A DNA stretch of 37,266 bases from Pseudobdellovibrio sp. (GTDB lineage: Bacteria > Bdellovibrionota > Bdellovibrionia > Bdellovibrionales > Bdellovibrionaceae). The notes under the pieces are model-generated. The model was not told the origin of the DNA, did not search any database, and worked only from the letters and a program-made list of their open reading frames with translations. The stretch covers positions 1 through 37,266 of the forward strand of contig JAJFMT010000018.1 of the NCBI GenBank assembly GCA_020696855.1, given 5' to 3'. Positions 1 through 8,040 of the stretch are shown one piece after another; the first letter of the stretch is position 1, and each line of letters begins with the position of its first letter. The position numbers were made by a program, and so were the translations under genes.

Positions 1-2190
1 CGAAGCTGAGTAAGAACTGACGGTACAACCAGATGGGTAGGTCACTGTTTTTTGTGAATACCAGTCAGGGTCTCCGTTTATACTTGAAGACGGTGCTGAA
101 GGGCATGCAAGCGATAATGAAATCCATTGGTTGCTTGCGCTAGGGTAAGCTGCAACGAAGGCCGCATTTGCCGAGTGAGCAGTGTCGAGAACAACGTTGT
201 ATGTATAAGTTACGTTCGAGCACATCATCGGGTCTAAGTGAGTATGAGCAAATTGAATTGTTGCCAACCCTGACCCATCTACACTTACACTTGCATATTT
301 AGATCGGATCGTTGAACTGTTAGAACCTCCACTTGTTGATCCGCCACCTGAACCGCCGGTCGTTGTGCCGCTCGTGCTTCCTCCAGTCGTAGTACCGCTA
401 GTACTGCCACCTGTTGTGGTTCCACTGGTGCCGCCTGTAGAAGTTCCGCTTGTGCTGCCGGTTCCACCAAGGATAGTTGCGGTAAATGATTTTGTGAACG
501 TGAACACATCGTCCGGAGCAGACATATTGATTTTAAATGTTCTGCTCTCAGTGATGCTGTTGTCCTGATTGATAGGAATGTTCAGAGTAATGAATCTAGA
601 ACCCGCTGCCAAAGTATGGACCTGATCATAAGCAGGTAAATTTGCAGATGTTGTTGTAATGTTTTCTGTCCAAACTCGTACATTTATCGGGACTGATAAT
701 GCATGTGTTAATGCCAGCACCGTATAAACTTTTGGTCCGCCTGAAACCTGGCTGCCGATCGCACCGTTGTAATTAAGTGGATACAACCAAGGACGCACGA
801 AAGAAAGTGTTGGAAGCGCTCCGGCTGCGTTGTTGCCATCTCCGACAACAAAAGCCTGCTGGTCGTAAGCACTTTGATAGGAAACTAACGGCGCACCGAC
901 ATCTTGACGGATTTTTACAAGCACCGCTTGTGTCCAAGGTTCTGCAAAATTCAGATACCAGTTAGAAGAAACAATACCGTAGAAGTACATATTGCTTCCG
1001 GATTCATAACTGTGCATTGAAACTTTTGAAGCATCTACACCTGAAACAAACTGATCGTAAAAACCGTGAGCTATAACTTTTGATACACGGCTGGTAGCGC
1101 CTGTGATAGTCCAGTTAACTCCTTCATAAGAAGTCAAAGCTAAAACTATAGGTTTAGTTCCTGCTGCGATATTGATAGTCGCGCTTCCATCCCAGTGGCT
1201 TGAAACCAGTGTGCCGCTAGTAGGTCCTGGTACCCAACCAGATGATGGCCCCGCAGTATAAATTGATACTGCATGAATCTCGGCATCTGAACTGAACAAG
1301 CCTTCCTGAACTTTATCTACTATAGAAGAACCGCTGTCGCTGATAGTAGAACCTGCATTGTCGTAAATTTCAGAAACGTAATCTGTTTTGTCGTCGTCAC
1401 TTAAATTGTTGTCAGCATCAATTTGATCTTTAATACCTTTTAATATTTCGCGGATGATTAAGCCTTTACCCTCATCCGTTAACTTGCCGCCGTTTTCGTT
1501 ACCCACTTCTCCTAATAAACCTTGAGTCAAAGCGCCGATCAGATCAACGCCCGATGATGACAGGTTAGGGTTATTTAATAATCCTTCCACCGCACCTTTT
1601 GAGAACGAATTCATGACATCGCCGTGTTTGCTTGAATCTACTGAAGACTCAATTAAACCTTTTGCGATACCCTTACCTTGGCGCTCTAAAGCTTCTTGCA
1701 GATCTGAAGAGGTTAAGCCGGTCGATTCAATTTCAGAAGCTAACGTGCCGGCAACTTCGTCAACCGCTGATGGCAGATCTGCTTCATCAACCAGTTCGGC
1801 CAAAGTTTCAAACTGCGCCTGCGAAATCAACTCGACTGCGTCTTGCTTGCTTGAAGCATTCGGAAAGTGATCGTTATCGGATACTTTTCCTAAAGCTGCA
1901 GAAGAACTGTTTTTTGCTTTGTCGATTGTGTCTGAGCTGGCTGCATCGACAGCCAACAAGTTACTGACAAAAGCGCTGGCAGCGTTACCGGTGTAACCGC
2001 TGACGTAAGCAGCGTCTGATGCCGACATACCAGCTGAAATCAGGTTTGAGTAAAAAGCAGAAGTATAAGCATCGTCGGTACCTGTTGAAGGAGAAACGCC
2101 TTCGACAATACCTATCTTCGAACAGCTTGAAAAAGCTGCTACAAATGCCAATACATACACTAAGGGCCTAATTGGAAAGGTTTGTTTCAT
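1..2190 (-). CDS. Large secreted lipoprotein, 3' end cut by window edge
   Basis: An open frame of 730 codons runs from an ATG at 2190 to the first base of the window without a stop, so the C-terminus is missing. The start has a good ribosome site (GGAG, 7 nt spacing). The N-terminus is a signal peptide with a lipobox-like FSSC, acyl-Cys at residue 23. After it come about 290 residues rich in Ala, Ser, Asp and Glu, predicted mostly helical, then a likely beta-rich part containing the pattern ALTSYEGVNWTI. A Ser/Thr/Gly linker lies near residues 574-623, followed by another beta-rich stretch with two or more Cys. I do not recognise a named family. Size, lipidation and the flexible linker suggest a cell-surface protein, which is inference. 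It has its own promoter upstream and is not obviously in an operon with the HExxH gene. Confidence 0.85.
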   Translation of the reverse strand, partial: MKQTFPIRPLVYVLAFVAAFSSCSKIGIVEGVSPSTGTDDAYTSAFYSNLISAGMSASDAAYVSGYTGNAASAFVSNLLAVDAASSDTIDKAKNSSSAALGKVSDNDHFPNASSKQDAVELISQAQFETLAELVDEADLPSAVDEVAGTLASEIESTGLTSSDLQEALERQGKGIAKGLIESSVDSSKHGDVMNSFSKGAVEGLLNNPNLSSSGVDLIGALTQGLLGEVGNENGGKLTDEGKGLIIREILKGIKDQIDADNNLSDDDKTDYVSEIYDNAGSTISDSGSSIVDKVQEGLFSSDAEIHAVSIYTAGPSSGWVPGPTSGTLVSSHWDGSATINIAAGTKPIVLALTSYEGVNWTITGATSRVSKVIAHGFYDQFVSGVDASKVSMHSYESGSNMYFYGIVSSNWYLNFAEPWTQAVLVKIRQDVGAPLVSYQSAYDQQAFVVGDGNNAAGALPTLSFVRPWLYPLNYNGAIGSQVSGGPKVYTVLALTHALSVPINVRVWTENITTTSANLPAYDQVHTLAAGSRFITLNIPINQDNSITESRTFKINMSAPDDVFTFTKSFTATILGGTGSTSGTSTGGTSGTTTGGSTSGTTTGGSTSGTTTGGSGGGSTSGGSNSSTIRSKYASVSVDGSGLATIQFAHTHLDPMMCSNVTYTYNVVLDTAHSANAAFVAAYPSASNQWISLSLACPSAPSSSINGDPDWYSQKTVTYPSGCTVSSYSAS
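321..470 (-). repeat. Coding tandem repeat, Ser/Thr/Gly linker
   Basis: About 150 bp inside the partial lipoprotein encodes a low-complexity linker. Its core is three or so copies of a nine-residue unit close to GGSTSGTTT (27 bp per copy), flanked by degenerate Gly-Ser stretches. Synonymous differences between copies show it is not a fresh slippage product. Such linkers usually separate folded domains of surface proteins. Confidence 0.75.
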
Positions 2191-2234
2191 ATACGTGCTC
2201 CATAAACCTTGGTTATTTAGACTGTTATCGGTTT

Positions 2235-2263
2235 AGTGTAGACGGACTTTAGTCAGCTAACAA
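2235..2263 (-). promoter_or_regulatory. Candidate sigma70-type promoter for the partial lipoprotein
   Basis: Reading the minus strand, TTGTTA (2258-2263) is followed after 17 bp by TACACT (2235-2240), about 45 bp upstream of the lipoprotein ATG. Spacing is ideal and both boxes are close to consensus. It is predicted from sequence only. Confidence 0.5.
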
Positions 2264-2303
2264 ATTTTCCACAAATGATTGTCTCATAACGGGAGTAAAG
2301 TAA

Positions 2304-3269
2304 TCAGATTGATTCCAGCGACTTTGAGAATTCTTGCGTTTGCGTTTTCATGCTTTCAATCAGTCGGGCACCGGCTGCGCTGAACTGCCCGTGGCGGGTT
2401 AATAATTCAAGGCCGTTCTTCAGCCTGTGAAGATTGTAACGGCCGCGTCTTGCGGCATTCTCGCCGTAACCAGCAGGATTCTCTAAGAGCTTAATCGTTA
2501 TCTCTGTCATACGTAATAATGCGAAGGTGCCGTGTAAAACCCCGCTTAAAGGTCTTCTATCTGATCTGATGGGAGAATCGGTTACAAAACCAGGATTTAA
2601 AATATAAGTATCAAACTGCTCATGAAGCATAAGCTGCAAATGACTCATTTCGTGAACCAGCACTTCAATGTATTGATCGAATGTCCATCTTCTTAATGGA
2701 TTAACGAACATGGCGCCAAATGCATTCAGGCTTACGCCGGATTCAAACCGGCTAAACCTGACAAAGGCCATTTCACTGATAAGGCTATTAGCCAAAACAA
2801 AACAAGAAGGCCAGTGTTTTTCTAAATAAAGAAGTGAGTTTTGAAATTGCTGAACTGACAGTTCGTGATAGTCACAGCCCGTGGCAAAAGTGAAATCGTT
2901 TAGGCCATTGGCTTGCGCGGCTCTTTTTTGATAATTCAGAAATAATTCAACCCAAACAGGAACGGGGTCGTTGAGGCCGCGTAATGAAAACCGAATTGTG
3001 CTTTCACTTTTTAAATCCTGAATGGCACTGAGGAGCTCATTGTTAATAGTTGCGGGGGGGATATGTTTTCCTGCAAGTGCAACGAATAAAGGATGAAGGC
3101 GCGATTTAAAATTGATCTCACCCAATAATTTTTCATGCGCAGCCTGATCGTCCTTACTTTGCGCAGGATAGGCGATTGCGAGCGCAGCCTTAGCGATGGC
3201 TTTTTTAAAAAAAGCAATCGCTTCAAGGTTAGCGTCTTCGACTCTGCTGGAAGCTAAGGGTTGCATCAT
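2304..3269 (-). CDS. HExxH-type putative peptide beta-hydroxylase (mod_HExxH-like)
   Basis: A 321-residue protein with no signal peptide, so probably cytoplasmic. It carries HEMSH (His206, Glu207, His210), followed by a D-SPIRSDRRP stretch and GVLHG (His246). That layout fits the HEXXH-domain family linked to peptide modification. Some members are 2-oxoglutarate/iron peptide beta-hydroxylases rather than zinc proteases, with the distal His as likely third ligand. Family assignment comes from motif layout; the substrate is unknown. The start is ATGATG at 3269/3266 with no clear Shine-Dalgarno, just downstream of a hairpin that overlaps the preceding gene's stop. The gene follows the FG-GAP protein in the same orientation and may depend on readthrough. 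A plain metallopeptidase is the main alternative. Confidence 0.7.
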   Translation of the reverse strand: MMQPLASSRVEDANLEAIAFFKKAIAKAALAIAYPAQSKDDQAAHEKLLGEINFKSRLHPLFVALAGKHIPPATINNELLSAIQDLKSESTIRFSLRGLNDPVPVWVELFLNYQKRAAQANGLNDFTFATGCDYHELSVQQFQNSLLYLEKHWPSCFVLANSLISEMAFVRFSRFESGVSLNAFGAMFVNPLRRWTFDQYIEVLVHEMSHLQLMLHEQFDTYILNPGFVTDSPIRSDRRPLSGVLHGTFALLRMTEITIKLLENPAGYGENAARRGRYNLHRLKNGLELLTRHGQFSAAGARLIESMKTQTQEFSKSLESI

Positions 3270-3278
3270 ATAAAGTGA

Positions 3279-3298
3279 AAGAGCCCTTGCGGGCTCTT
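3279..3298 (-). terminator. Hairpin between the FG-GAP gene and the HExxH gene
   Basis: A perfect 8-bp stem (AAGAGCCC/GGGCTCTT) with a 4-nt loop overlaps the stop codon of the FG-GAP gene. On the minus strand it is followed by TTTCACTTTAT, a weak U-tract. It could be an inefficient terminator or attenuator, because the next gene begins only about 10 bases past the stem. Confidence 0.6.
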
Positions 3299-5849
3299 AG
3301 TTACTGGCAGTTCTAATTTTACGGACCGGTTTTATTTTTTCGGGTGAAGCAGAAATCTTACGAACCATGTTTTCTTTTTCTTCAAATGTGTGGCGGCCGG
3401 CTTTTACATTTTTATAAACATCAACTACACCTGAAGGCCAAACAATTTTTACAACAGTGGCTGCAGATGAACTTCCCAGGCCTACATGCGCGCTGATCTC
3501 GCCCTGAGCGGCACTGTTATTTGCAAACACTTCGCGATAATGCTGTTTTTTGCCAACTGTTGCATAAATGCGGGCACCAACACCAGAGCTGTTTGAGGTT
3601 TTACCTTTTAATGTCAGCCACAGAGATTTTTGCGACTTGTGGTTGTTTTCGAAAACTTCAATGACCGGGAAAGCATAAGCCATATTACCCGGATCGCAGT
3701 TTCTGAGTAATAAATCCGGCTGGCCATCACGGTTAACGTCTGCGACAACACTCATGTAACCGTCTGCAAGGCTGTCTACGCCTTCCAAATATCCGACTTC
3801 AAGGAATTCTCCGTTTCCGAGATTTTTATATAAACGATTACGCTGGTATCCGCCGAAGCTCAGCGATTTATCACCGGCGACACGGTCTTTCATCAGTACT
3901 TTCATGAAAATACTTTTTGAGCTGTCCGGAGATCTTTCGCCTACACCATCCTGCATGTGACTGATATTGACCAAGTCAAGTTTTGTGGCTTTTGCGAAAA
4001 GGGAATCGATGTTTTCGTCGCGGCTGGAGCCGGACCACAAGCCGTTTACAAGATAGATATCCTGTAGGCCATCGTTGTCGTAATCAATCGCTGTTGCGCC
4101 GCCGGCACCCTCACCTGAATCCAGTAACGCCATTGAGTGGCGGTCTTCTGTGAATGCATTGCCTTTACCGTTGTAAAAGAGTCTTACCGATTTACTGAAG
4201 TTTTTTAAATTAAATCCGAAGCCCTCTGTATGTGGCACCAGTAAACGGTCCTGCGGAGTGAATGTAGCGTTTGAGAGAACGTAGTCCTGCATTCCGTCCT
4301 GATTAAAGTCGCCGGCCGTGATTCCCATTCCGTAACCGTAGTTCATAATCTTCAGGTCGGCATTTTTCATTGTGAAGCTGCCGTCGCCATTATTCTGATA
4401 AAGCGGACTAAGATTTTTTTGGTCATCCATAATGACGATATCAACTTTTCCGTCCATATCTACATCGGTAGCTAAAGAGCCGTGTGGTGCAATCGATGTG
4501 CGGAAGTTTTTTTCAAGCTGTTTGGTGTCGTCGATAAATTTGAAGTCACCTTTATTTAAAAACAACCCATGCGCCACTGTCATTTTTTTCGATGGGGCAG
4601 GTCCTGCGCTGAAGTCTCTCTCTCCCGGAAACCCGATGTAGATATCTAACATACCGTCATTGTTATAATCGGCGATCGCCATCGGCATCGCGTAGTCGCG
4701 CAAGATATCCGACGGGAAAGCATTTTTTACTGCGGTGAATTTTCCGTTTTCATTTTTGAAAAGCAGAACGTCGCCTACAAGATTATCAGCAGCAAAACGC
4801 GTGATAACCAGATCCTTCCAGCCGTCATTGTTTAAATCGACGAAGGCCGCAGCTTTCGCTAAGGTTACTTTAGAAACTTCCTCAGCAGATATTTGCTTGA
4901 AGTCACCGTTGTCCTGGCCGGTCCAAATCGCACTTTCCCCATAGTTACCAACAAAGGCGTCTAAGCGGCCGTCATTGTTAAAATCTTCTACTGAAAAAGC
5001 GTAACCGCCGCGGCGTAGAGCTTCTAAGCGCGGATAAACTTTACCAGAGTCAAATCCTGCGTTGTGCTTTGCTGTTTTAAAACTTGGCTCGCGTGTGGCC
5101 TGAGCGGTAACCGCATTAATAATTTCAAGAGCGGCAATTTTGTATCCCGCAGATGATTTCTCTGTGAGTAATTTCAGATTAAATTTGTCAGAGCGTTTAA
5201 ATCCGTTTTGCATAATGCCGCGGACTTCAAAAAACACGGTGAAGCCGGCAAAATCAAATTCCGGCATGTAGATTTTTTTAAACTCTGCAATATCGCCGTA
5301 ACCCACTCCGCTTTTTGTGATTTTAGCATCTACAAATTCGATGGTTTTAAAATCGCCGAGATATTTTTTAAGATTAACAATGACTTGATCGGCTGTACCG
5401 AACTGGTTTGCGCCTGAATTCATGACAGCAAATTTGATCCCATCGACTGATTTCATTTTTTGTGAAGCAAGCGCATCAAATCCTGTGTAGCTGACTTTCG
5501 CTGAAAGCTTTTCTTTCAGCGAAGCGGTGTCCGTTTTTTCAAATGCCCGGCGTAACGCAAGTACGATTGTTTGTTCGATTTTAGCAGTAAAGTCTTCATT
5601 TGCTAAAGCAACCCGGCGAAAGGCTTCTTTTCGTGAAGCTGACGCTTCTAAAGTTGCGGTACCGCTTTTTTTCATCGACTCGTTCCACGGACCAACCATT
5701 TTGTTGTACTGGCTTTCAGAAATTTCGGAAGCCGCCTGCGTTTCTTTTTGTAAAAAGCTGAGTTCGTCTGACGTGCCGGCAAAAACCGGCATAGCAACAG
5801 GCAAGCTCACAAGCGAAAAAGTTAAAATTGAATGGATGATATTTTTCAT
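3297..5849 (-). CDS. Secreted FG-GAP/VCBS repeat protein with C-terminal ASPIC/UnbV domain
   Basis: I start it at the ATG at 5849, which has a strong ribosome site (GGGAG, 7 nt) and gives a clean Sec signal peptide ending AMPVFA. A longer frame back to 5909 begins with a poor TTG and would bury the signal. The product is 850 residues. After about 280 N-terminal residues of unknown fold there are seven calcium-binding repeats: DFNNDGRLD, DLNNDGWKD, DYNNDGMLD, DVDMDGKVD, DFNQDGMQD, DYDNDGLQD and DVNRDGQPD. These suggest a beta-propeller. The last 100 or so residues match ASPIC/UnbV (GVGARIYATVG...GLGSS...IVWPSG). It is probably periplasmic or surface-exposed; such proteins bind carbohydrate or protein partners. 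It ends in Arg/Lys-rich sequence. Confidence 0.88.
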   Translation of the reverse strand: MKNIIHSILTFSLVSLPVAMPVFAGTSDELSFLQKETQAASEISESQYNKMVGPWNESMKKSGTATLEASASRKEAFRRVALANEDFTAKIEQTIVLALRRAFEKTDTASLKEKLSAKVSYTGFDALASQKMKSVDGIKFAVMNSGANQFGTADQVIVNLKKYLGDFKTIEFVDAKITKSGVGYGDIAEFKKIYMPEFDFAGFTVFFEVRGIMQNGFKRSDKFNLKLLTEKSSAGYKIAALEIINAVTAQATREPSFKTAKHNAGFDSGKVYPRLEALRRGGYAFSVEDFNNDGRLDAFVGNYGESAIWTGQDNGDFKQISAEEVSKVTLAKAAAFVDLNNDGWKDLVITRFAADNLVGDVLLFKNENGKFTAVKNAFPSDILRDYAMPMAIADYNNDGMLDIYIGFPGERDFSAGPAPSKKMTVAHGLFLNKGDFKFIDDTKQLEKNFRTSIAPHGSLATDVDMDGKVDIVIMDDQKNLSPLYQNNGDGSFTMKNADLKIMNYGYGMGITAGDFNQDGMQDYVLSNATFTPQDRLLVPHTEGFGFNLKNFSKSVRLFYNGKGNAFTEDRHSMALLDSGEGAGGATAIDYDNDGLQDIYLVNGLWSGSSRDENIDSLFAKATKLDLVNISHMQDGVGERSPDSSKSIFMKVLMKDRVAGDKSLSFGGYQRNRLYKNLGNGEFLEVGYLEGVDSLADGYMSVVADVNRDGQPDLLLRNCDPGNMAYAFPVIEVFENNHKSQKSLWLTLKGKTSNSSGVGARIYATVGKKQHYREVFANNSAAQGEISAHVGLGSSSAATVVKIVWPSGVVDVYKNVKAGRHTFEEKENMVRKISASPEKIKPVRKIRTASN

Positions 5850-5896
5850 ATTCGACTCCCGAAAACGGTCATTTCTACAATGATATCGCATGGTAA

Positions 5897-5925
5897 ACAG
5901 GTTTAACAATACATTATGAACCTGT
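5897..5925. promoter_or_regulatory. Inverted repeat over the FG-GAP promoter region
   Basis: ACAGGTT (5897-5903) and AACCTGT (5919-5925) form a perfect 7-bp inverted repeat with a 15-nt spacer. On the minus strand the spacer contains CATAAT, with TTGTTT 16 bp upstream as a possible -35. The arms therefore flank a plausible -10 box about 50-75 bp upstream of the ATG, as a repressor operator would. No regulator is assigned. Confidence 0.35.
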
Positions 5926-5999
5926 GTCGAAATTAAACAATCATTCAGGACCGGGATAACGACCTAAGCTTTGGAAGCAGTGCTGCGAATACTTTTCAG

Positions 6000-6539
6000 C
6001 TATTCGTCTTTAAGACCCAGCTTGGCCAGAATGCCTTGGTGAATTTCATGGTTATTGTCGTCATGACGGCCGTCGAAATGCGGGAAGAACTGAGCTGAAT
6101 TAGGATCTGCAATATTAAAAAAGATTACACTGCGCTCGTCGGTGCGGCCTTCGTCCATCACGAAACGGTGAGGAACCAAATTATTGAAAAGCAGAACCTC
6201 TCCCGGTTTTGGCCTGTAAGTGTGAAGCTGTTCATTCACGAACCACTGATACTGAAAGTGCGTATCCAGCGGAATCAGCACCCGGTGGGTCAGGTAATTT
6301 TTATGCCGCTTGTCCAGGTGAAACCGGGAAACGCGGGCCACGCTCATAAAGAAGGTTTCATCATCCAGGATCATGCCGTGAAAGTTCTGCTTAACAAAAT
6401 TATCCAGATATCCCGAAGTAAAAGGTTTTAAATACCATTCGTCGTACAGCTTGGAAATTTTGCCCGCGGGCTTTATGTCCTTACTGAGTTCTTCAAGAGA
6501 AATTTTTCCGACAACGGAGTAGAGAAACGGATAGCGCAT
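6000..6539 (-). CDS. Aspartyl/asparaginyl beta-hydroxylase-like 2OG/Fe(II) oxygenase
   Basis: A 179-residue cytoplasmic protein whose C-terminal two thirds follows the Asp/Asn beta-hydroxylase cupin pattern. His85 in HRVLIP, then PGEVLLFNN, His124 in LVPHRF and Arg136 before VIFFNI match the two iron-binding His and the 2-oxoglutarate Arg of that family. The usual Asp/Glu iron ligand is absent in true AspH as well, so a two-His site is normal there. Family members hydroxylate Asp or Asn side chains in proteins or peptides; this substrate is unknown. The gene diverges from two other oxygenase genes across 62 bp. Its start lacks a Shine-Dalgarno, and a TATAAT box lies 7 nt upstream, suggesting a leaderless transcript. 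Confidence 0.72.
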   Translation of the reverse strand: MRYPFLYSVVGKISLEELSKDIKPAGKISKLYDEWYLKPFTSGYLDNFVKQNFHGMILDDETFFMSVARVSRFHLDKRHKNYLTHRVLIPLDTHFQYQWFVNEQLHTYRPKPGEVLLFNNLVPHRFVMDEGRTDERSVIFFNIADPNSAQFFPHFDGRHDDNNHEIHQGILAKLGLKDE

Positions 6540-6546
6540 GCATATG

Positions 6547-6574
6547 ATTATAGGTTGAACCGGAAATTAGACAA
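6547..6574 (-). promoter_or_regulatory. Promoter of the AspH-like gene, probably leaderless
   Basis: The minus strand reads TTGTCT (6569-6574), 16 bp, then a perfect TATAAT (6547-6552). A transcription start about 7 nt beyond the -10 box falls on or next to the ATG at 6539, which would leave no 5' untranslated leader. It overlaps the opposite-facing promoter. Confidence 0.55.
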
Positions 6575-6596
6575 TAAAAACAAAGTCTGCTACCAT
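6568..6596 (+). promoter_or_regulatory. Promoter of the PhyH-like gene, probably leaderless
   Basis: TAGACA (6568-6573) is followed after 17 bp by TACCAT (6591-6596). The expected start site falls at about 6602-6604, coinciding with the ATG at 6602, which has no purine-rich ribosome site. Its -35 box shares bases with the divergent minus-strand promoter. Confidence 0.45.
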
Positions 6597-6601
6597 TAAT
6601 T

Positions 6602-7390
6602 ATGTCTCAAATTCAGATAACTCAGGATATGCTCAGGCGATTTGATGAGGACGGGTACTTACCGGTTCACTCTCCGTTATTTGATGAAAAAGACTTTCAG
6701 CATTTAAAAAAATATCTGATGGCCTTTTGTCTGGCACTGCCGGAAGATCTGCGCCACCGTCACTTCACCAATGTGAAAAAACTGAAACCCCGCTTCGCTG
6801 ACTGGATAGGAAGCCCGCCGATTGTGAATCTTGTAAAGCAGGTTCTGGGCCCCGATATCGCTTTTTGGTCGTTCGGCGTTTGCTACAAACCGGCGAATTC
6901 GCCTTACCGGGTTCCTGCCCATATTGATTCGCATTACTGGATTGACTGGAACCTGCTGAACCCGAATGAGGTGCTCGGCATCTTTATTCCGTTCACAGAT
7001 GTTTCTGCAGATAACGGTTGTCTGAAAGTCTTACCTAAAATTAATGCACCTAAAATGTATCTGCATAAAGATGTCGATCCGAATTTAAATTTTTTTAAAA
7101 AGGAAATTGATGACCCGTCTGTAGATCTGACTTCATTGGTCGATGTTGAAATGAAGGCGAACGAGGTTTGTCTTTTAAAAGAAAACCTTATTCATTCCAG
7201 TGAGTGTAATAATAGCTCACAGCCCCGGCTTGGAATCACACTTCGCTATATTTCTGCTTCCACAAAGTATAATTCTCATAAAAGCGATGATCATGATCTC
7301 TTTCTGATAAGCGGCCGGAATATCGCCGGTAACAGCTATAAAAATCTTTCTGACTTTGAGCCGCTTGGTGGCTTTTCGTGGAGCAAGTGA
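6602..7390 (+). CDS. Phytanoyl-CoA dioxygenase (PhyH)-family oxygenase
   Basis: A 262-residue soluble protein with the PhyH layout. HID (His107, Asp109) gives two iron ligands, ADNGCLKVLP follows as in PhyH enzymes, then the distal His198 in LIHSS and Arg209 in QPRLGITLRY for 2-oxoglutarate. PhyH enzymes hydroxylate or halogenate small molecules, carrier-bound acyl groups or amino acids; nothing here identifies the substrate. The ATG at 6602 has no Shine-Dalgarno but a promoter at leaderless distance. Its 3' end overlaps the next oxygenase gene by 13 bp, so the two are almost certainly cotranscribed. Confidence 0.82.
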   Translation: MSQIQITQDMLRRFDEDGYLPVHSPLFDEKDFQHLKKYLMAFCLALPEDLRHRHFTNVKKLKPRFADWIGSPPIVNLVKQVLGPDIAFWSFGVCYKPANSPYRVPAHIDSHYWIDWNLLNPNEVLGIFIPFTDVSADNGCLKVLPKINAPKMYLHKDVDPNLNFFKKEIDDPSVDLTSLVDVEMKANEVCLLKENLIHSSECNNSSQPRLGITLRYISASTKYNSHKSDDHDLFLISGRNIAGNSYKNLSDFEPLGGFSWSK

Positions 7391-8031
7391 AGCCCGCGGC
7401 GAGAGTGTTTCATAACCTTATCAGCGCACGGAAACTGGCTGAAGGGAAGTGGCCCGGGAGCCTCGTGGCTGAAGCCCGTGAGCATTTCGAAAAAGAACAC
7501 TTTTTGGTTATTAAAAACTTCTTTGATTCCTTTTTAATTCAGCATATCAATCAGCTGATCGAAAAGACAGAACCGGAAATATTTCATGAAGCGGATGAAG
7601 GCCCGCAACATTCTAAAGGTCATATCTTTAAAAAAAGCAAAGAACTGCAACAGTTTCCAAACATGATTCTGAATAACAAAAATGTACTGAGGTTCTTTCG
7701 TGAAATTACGGGGATGGAGCATTTGAAATTTATCGGCTGTTACCCGTACCGGTCACAGGAAGAAGACCGGCATGCTATGAGATGGCATCAGGACATGATT
7801 GAAAATAAAATATTTGTTATTTCAATTAATCTCAGCCAAAAACCTTACAAGCAAGGGGAGTTTGCCTTTCGCTTCGTGGGGCACGAAGAAGAACTTTTGC
7901 GGATTTCAAACACCGATCCCGGAAGTTTAATTATTGCGAGAATTAGAAGTGATCTCGAGCACTGTACAACGAAGGTAACAGGTAACAACCCGCGCATTAC
8001 TCTTGCGGGCTGGGGATTTACCGAAGGCTAA
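7378..8031 (+). CDS. Second HxD...H 2OG/Fe(II) oxygenase
   Basis: A 217-residue protein translated from a GTG at 7378 that overlaps the PhyH-like gene; a second GTG at 7387 is an alternative. Visible catalytic residues are His137 and Asp139 in WHQD, distal His195 in LEHC, and Arg206 in NNPRITLAGW. This is the complete iron and 2-oxoglutarate set of the double-stranded beta-helix oxygenases. The sequence is unlike its upstream neighbour outside these motifs, so the pair is not a simple tandem duplication. It has no signal peptide. It converges on the TRAP-type receptor gene with a 9-bp gap and no visible terminator. Confidence 0.75.
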   Translation: MEQVKPAARVFHNLISARKLAEGKWPGSLVAEAREHFEKEHFLVIKNFFDSFLIQHINQLIEKTEPEIFHEADEGPQHSKGHIFKKSKELQQFPNMILNNKNVLRFFREITGMEHLKFIGCYPYRSQEEDRHAMRWHQDMIENKIFVISINLSQKPYKQGEFAFRFVGHEEELLRISNTDPGSLIIARIRSDLEHCTTKVTGNNPRITLAGWGFTEG

Positions 8032-8040
8032 CTTCATTGT

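Noticed and set aside
365..568. Plus-strand frame rich in Val-Pro-Leu repeats
   Set aside because: It is the reverse of the Ser/Thr/Gly repeat of the real minus-strand lipoprotein, has no ribosome site and mirrors its periodicity.
2304..3269. Reading the HEMSH protein as an ordinary secreted metalloprotease
   Set aside because: It has no signal peptide, and the SP-x-R-x-D-x-RP...GVLHG continuation fits the peptide-modifying HExxH family better, though a protease is not excluded.
5527..5883. 118-codon plus-strand frame opposite the FG-GAP signal region
   Set aside because: It overlaps the well-supported start of the minus-strand gene and shows no protein features of its own.
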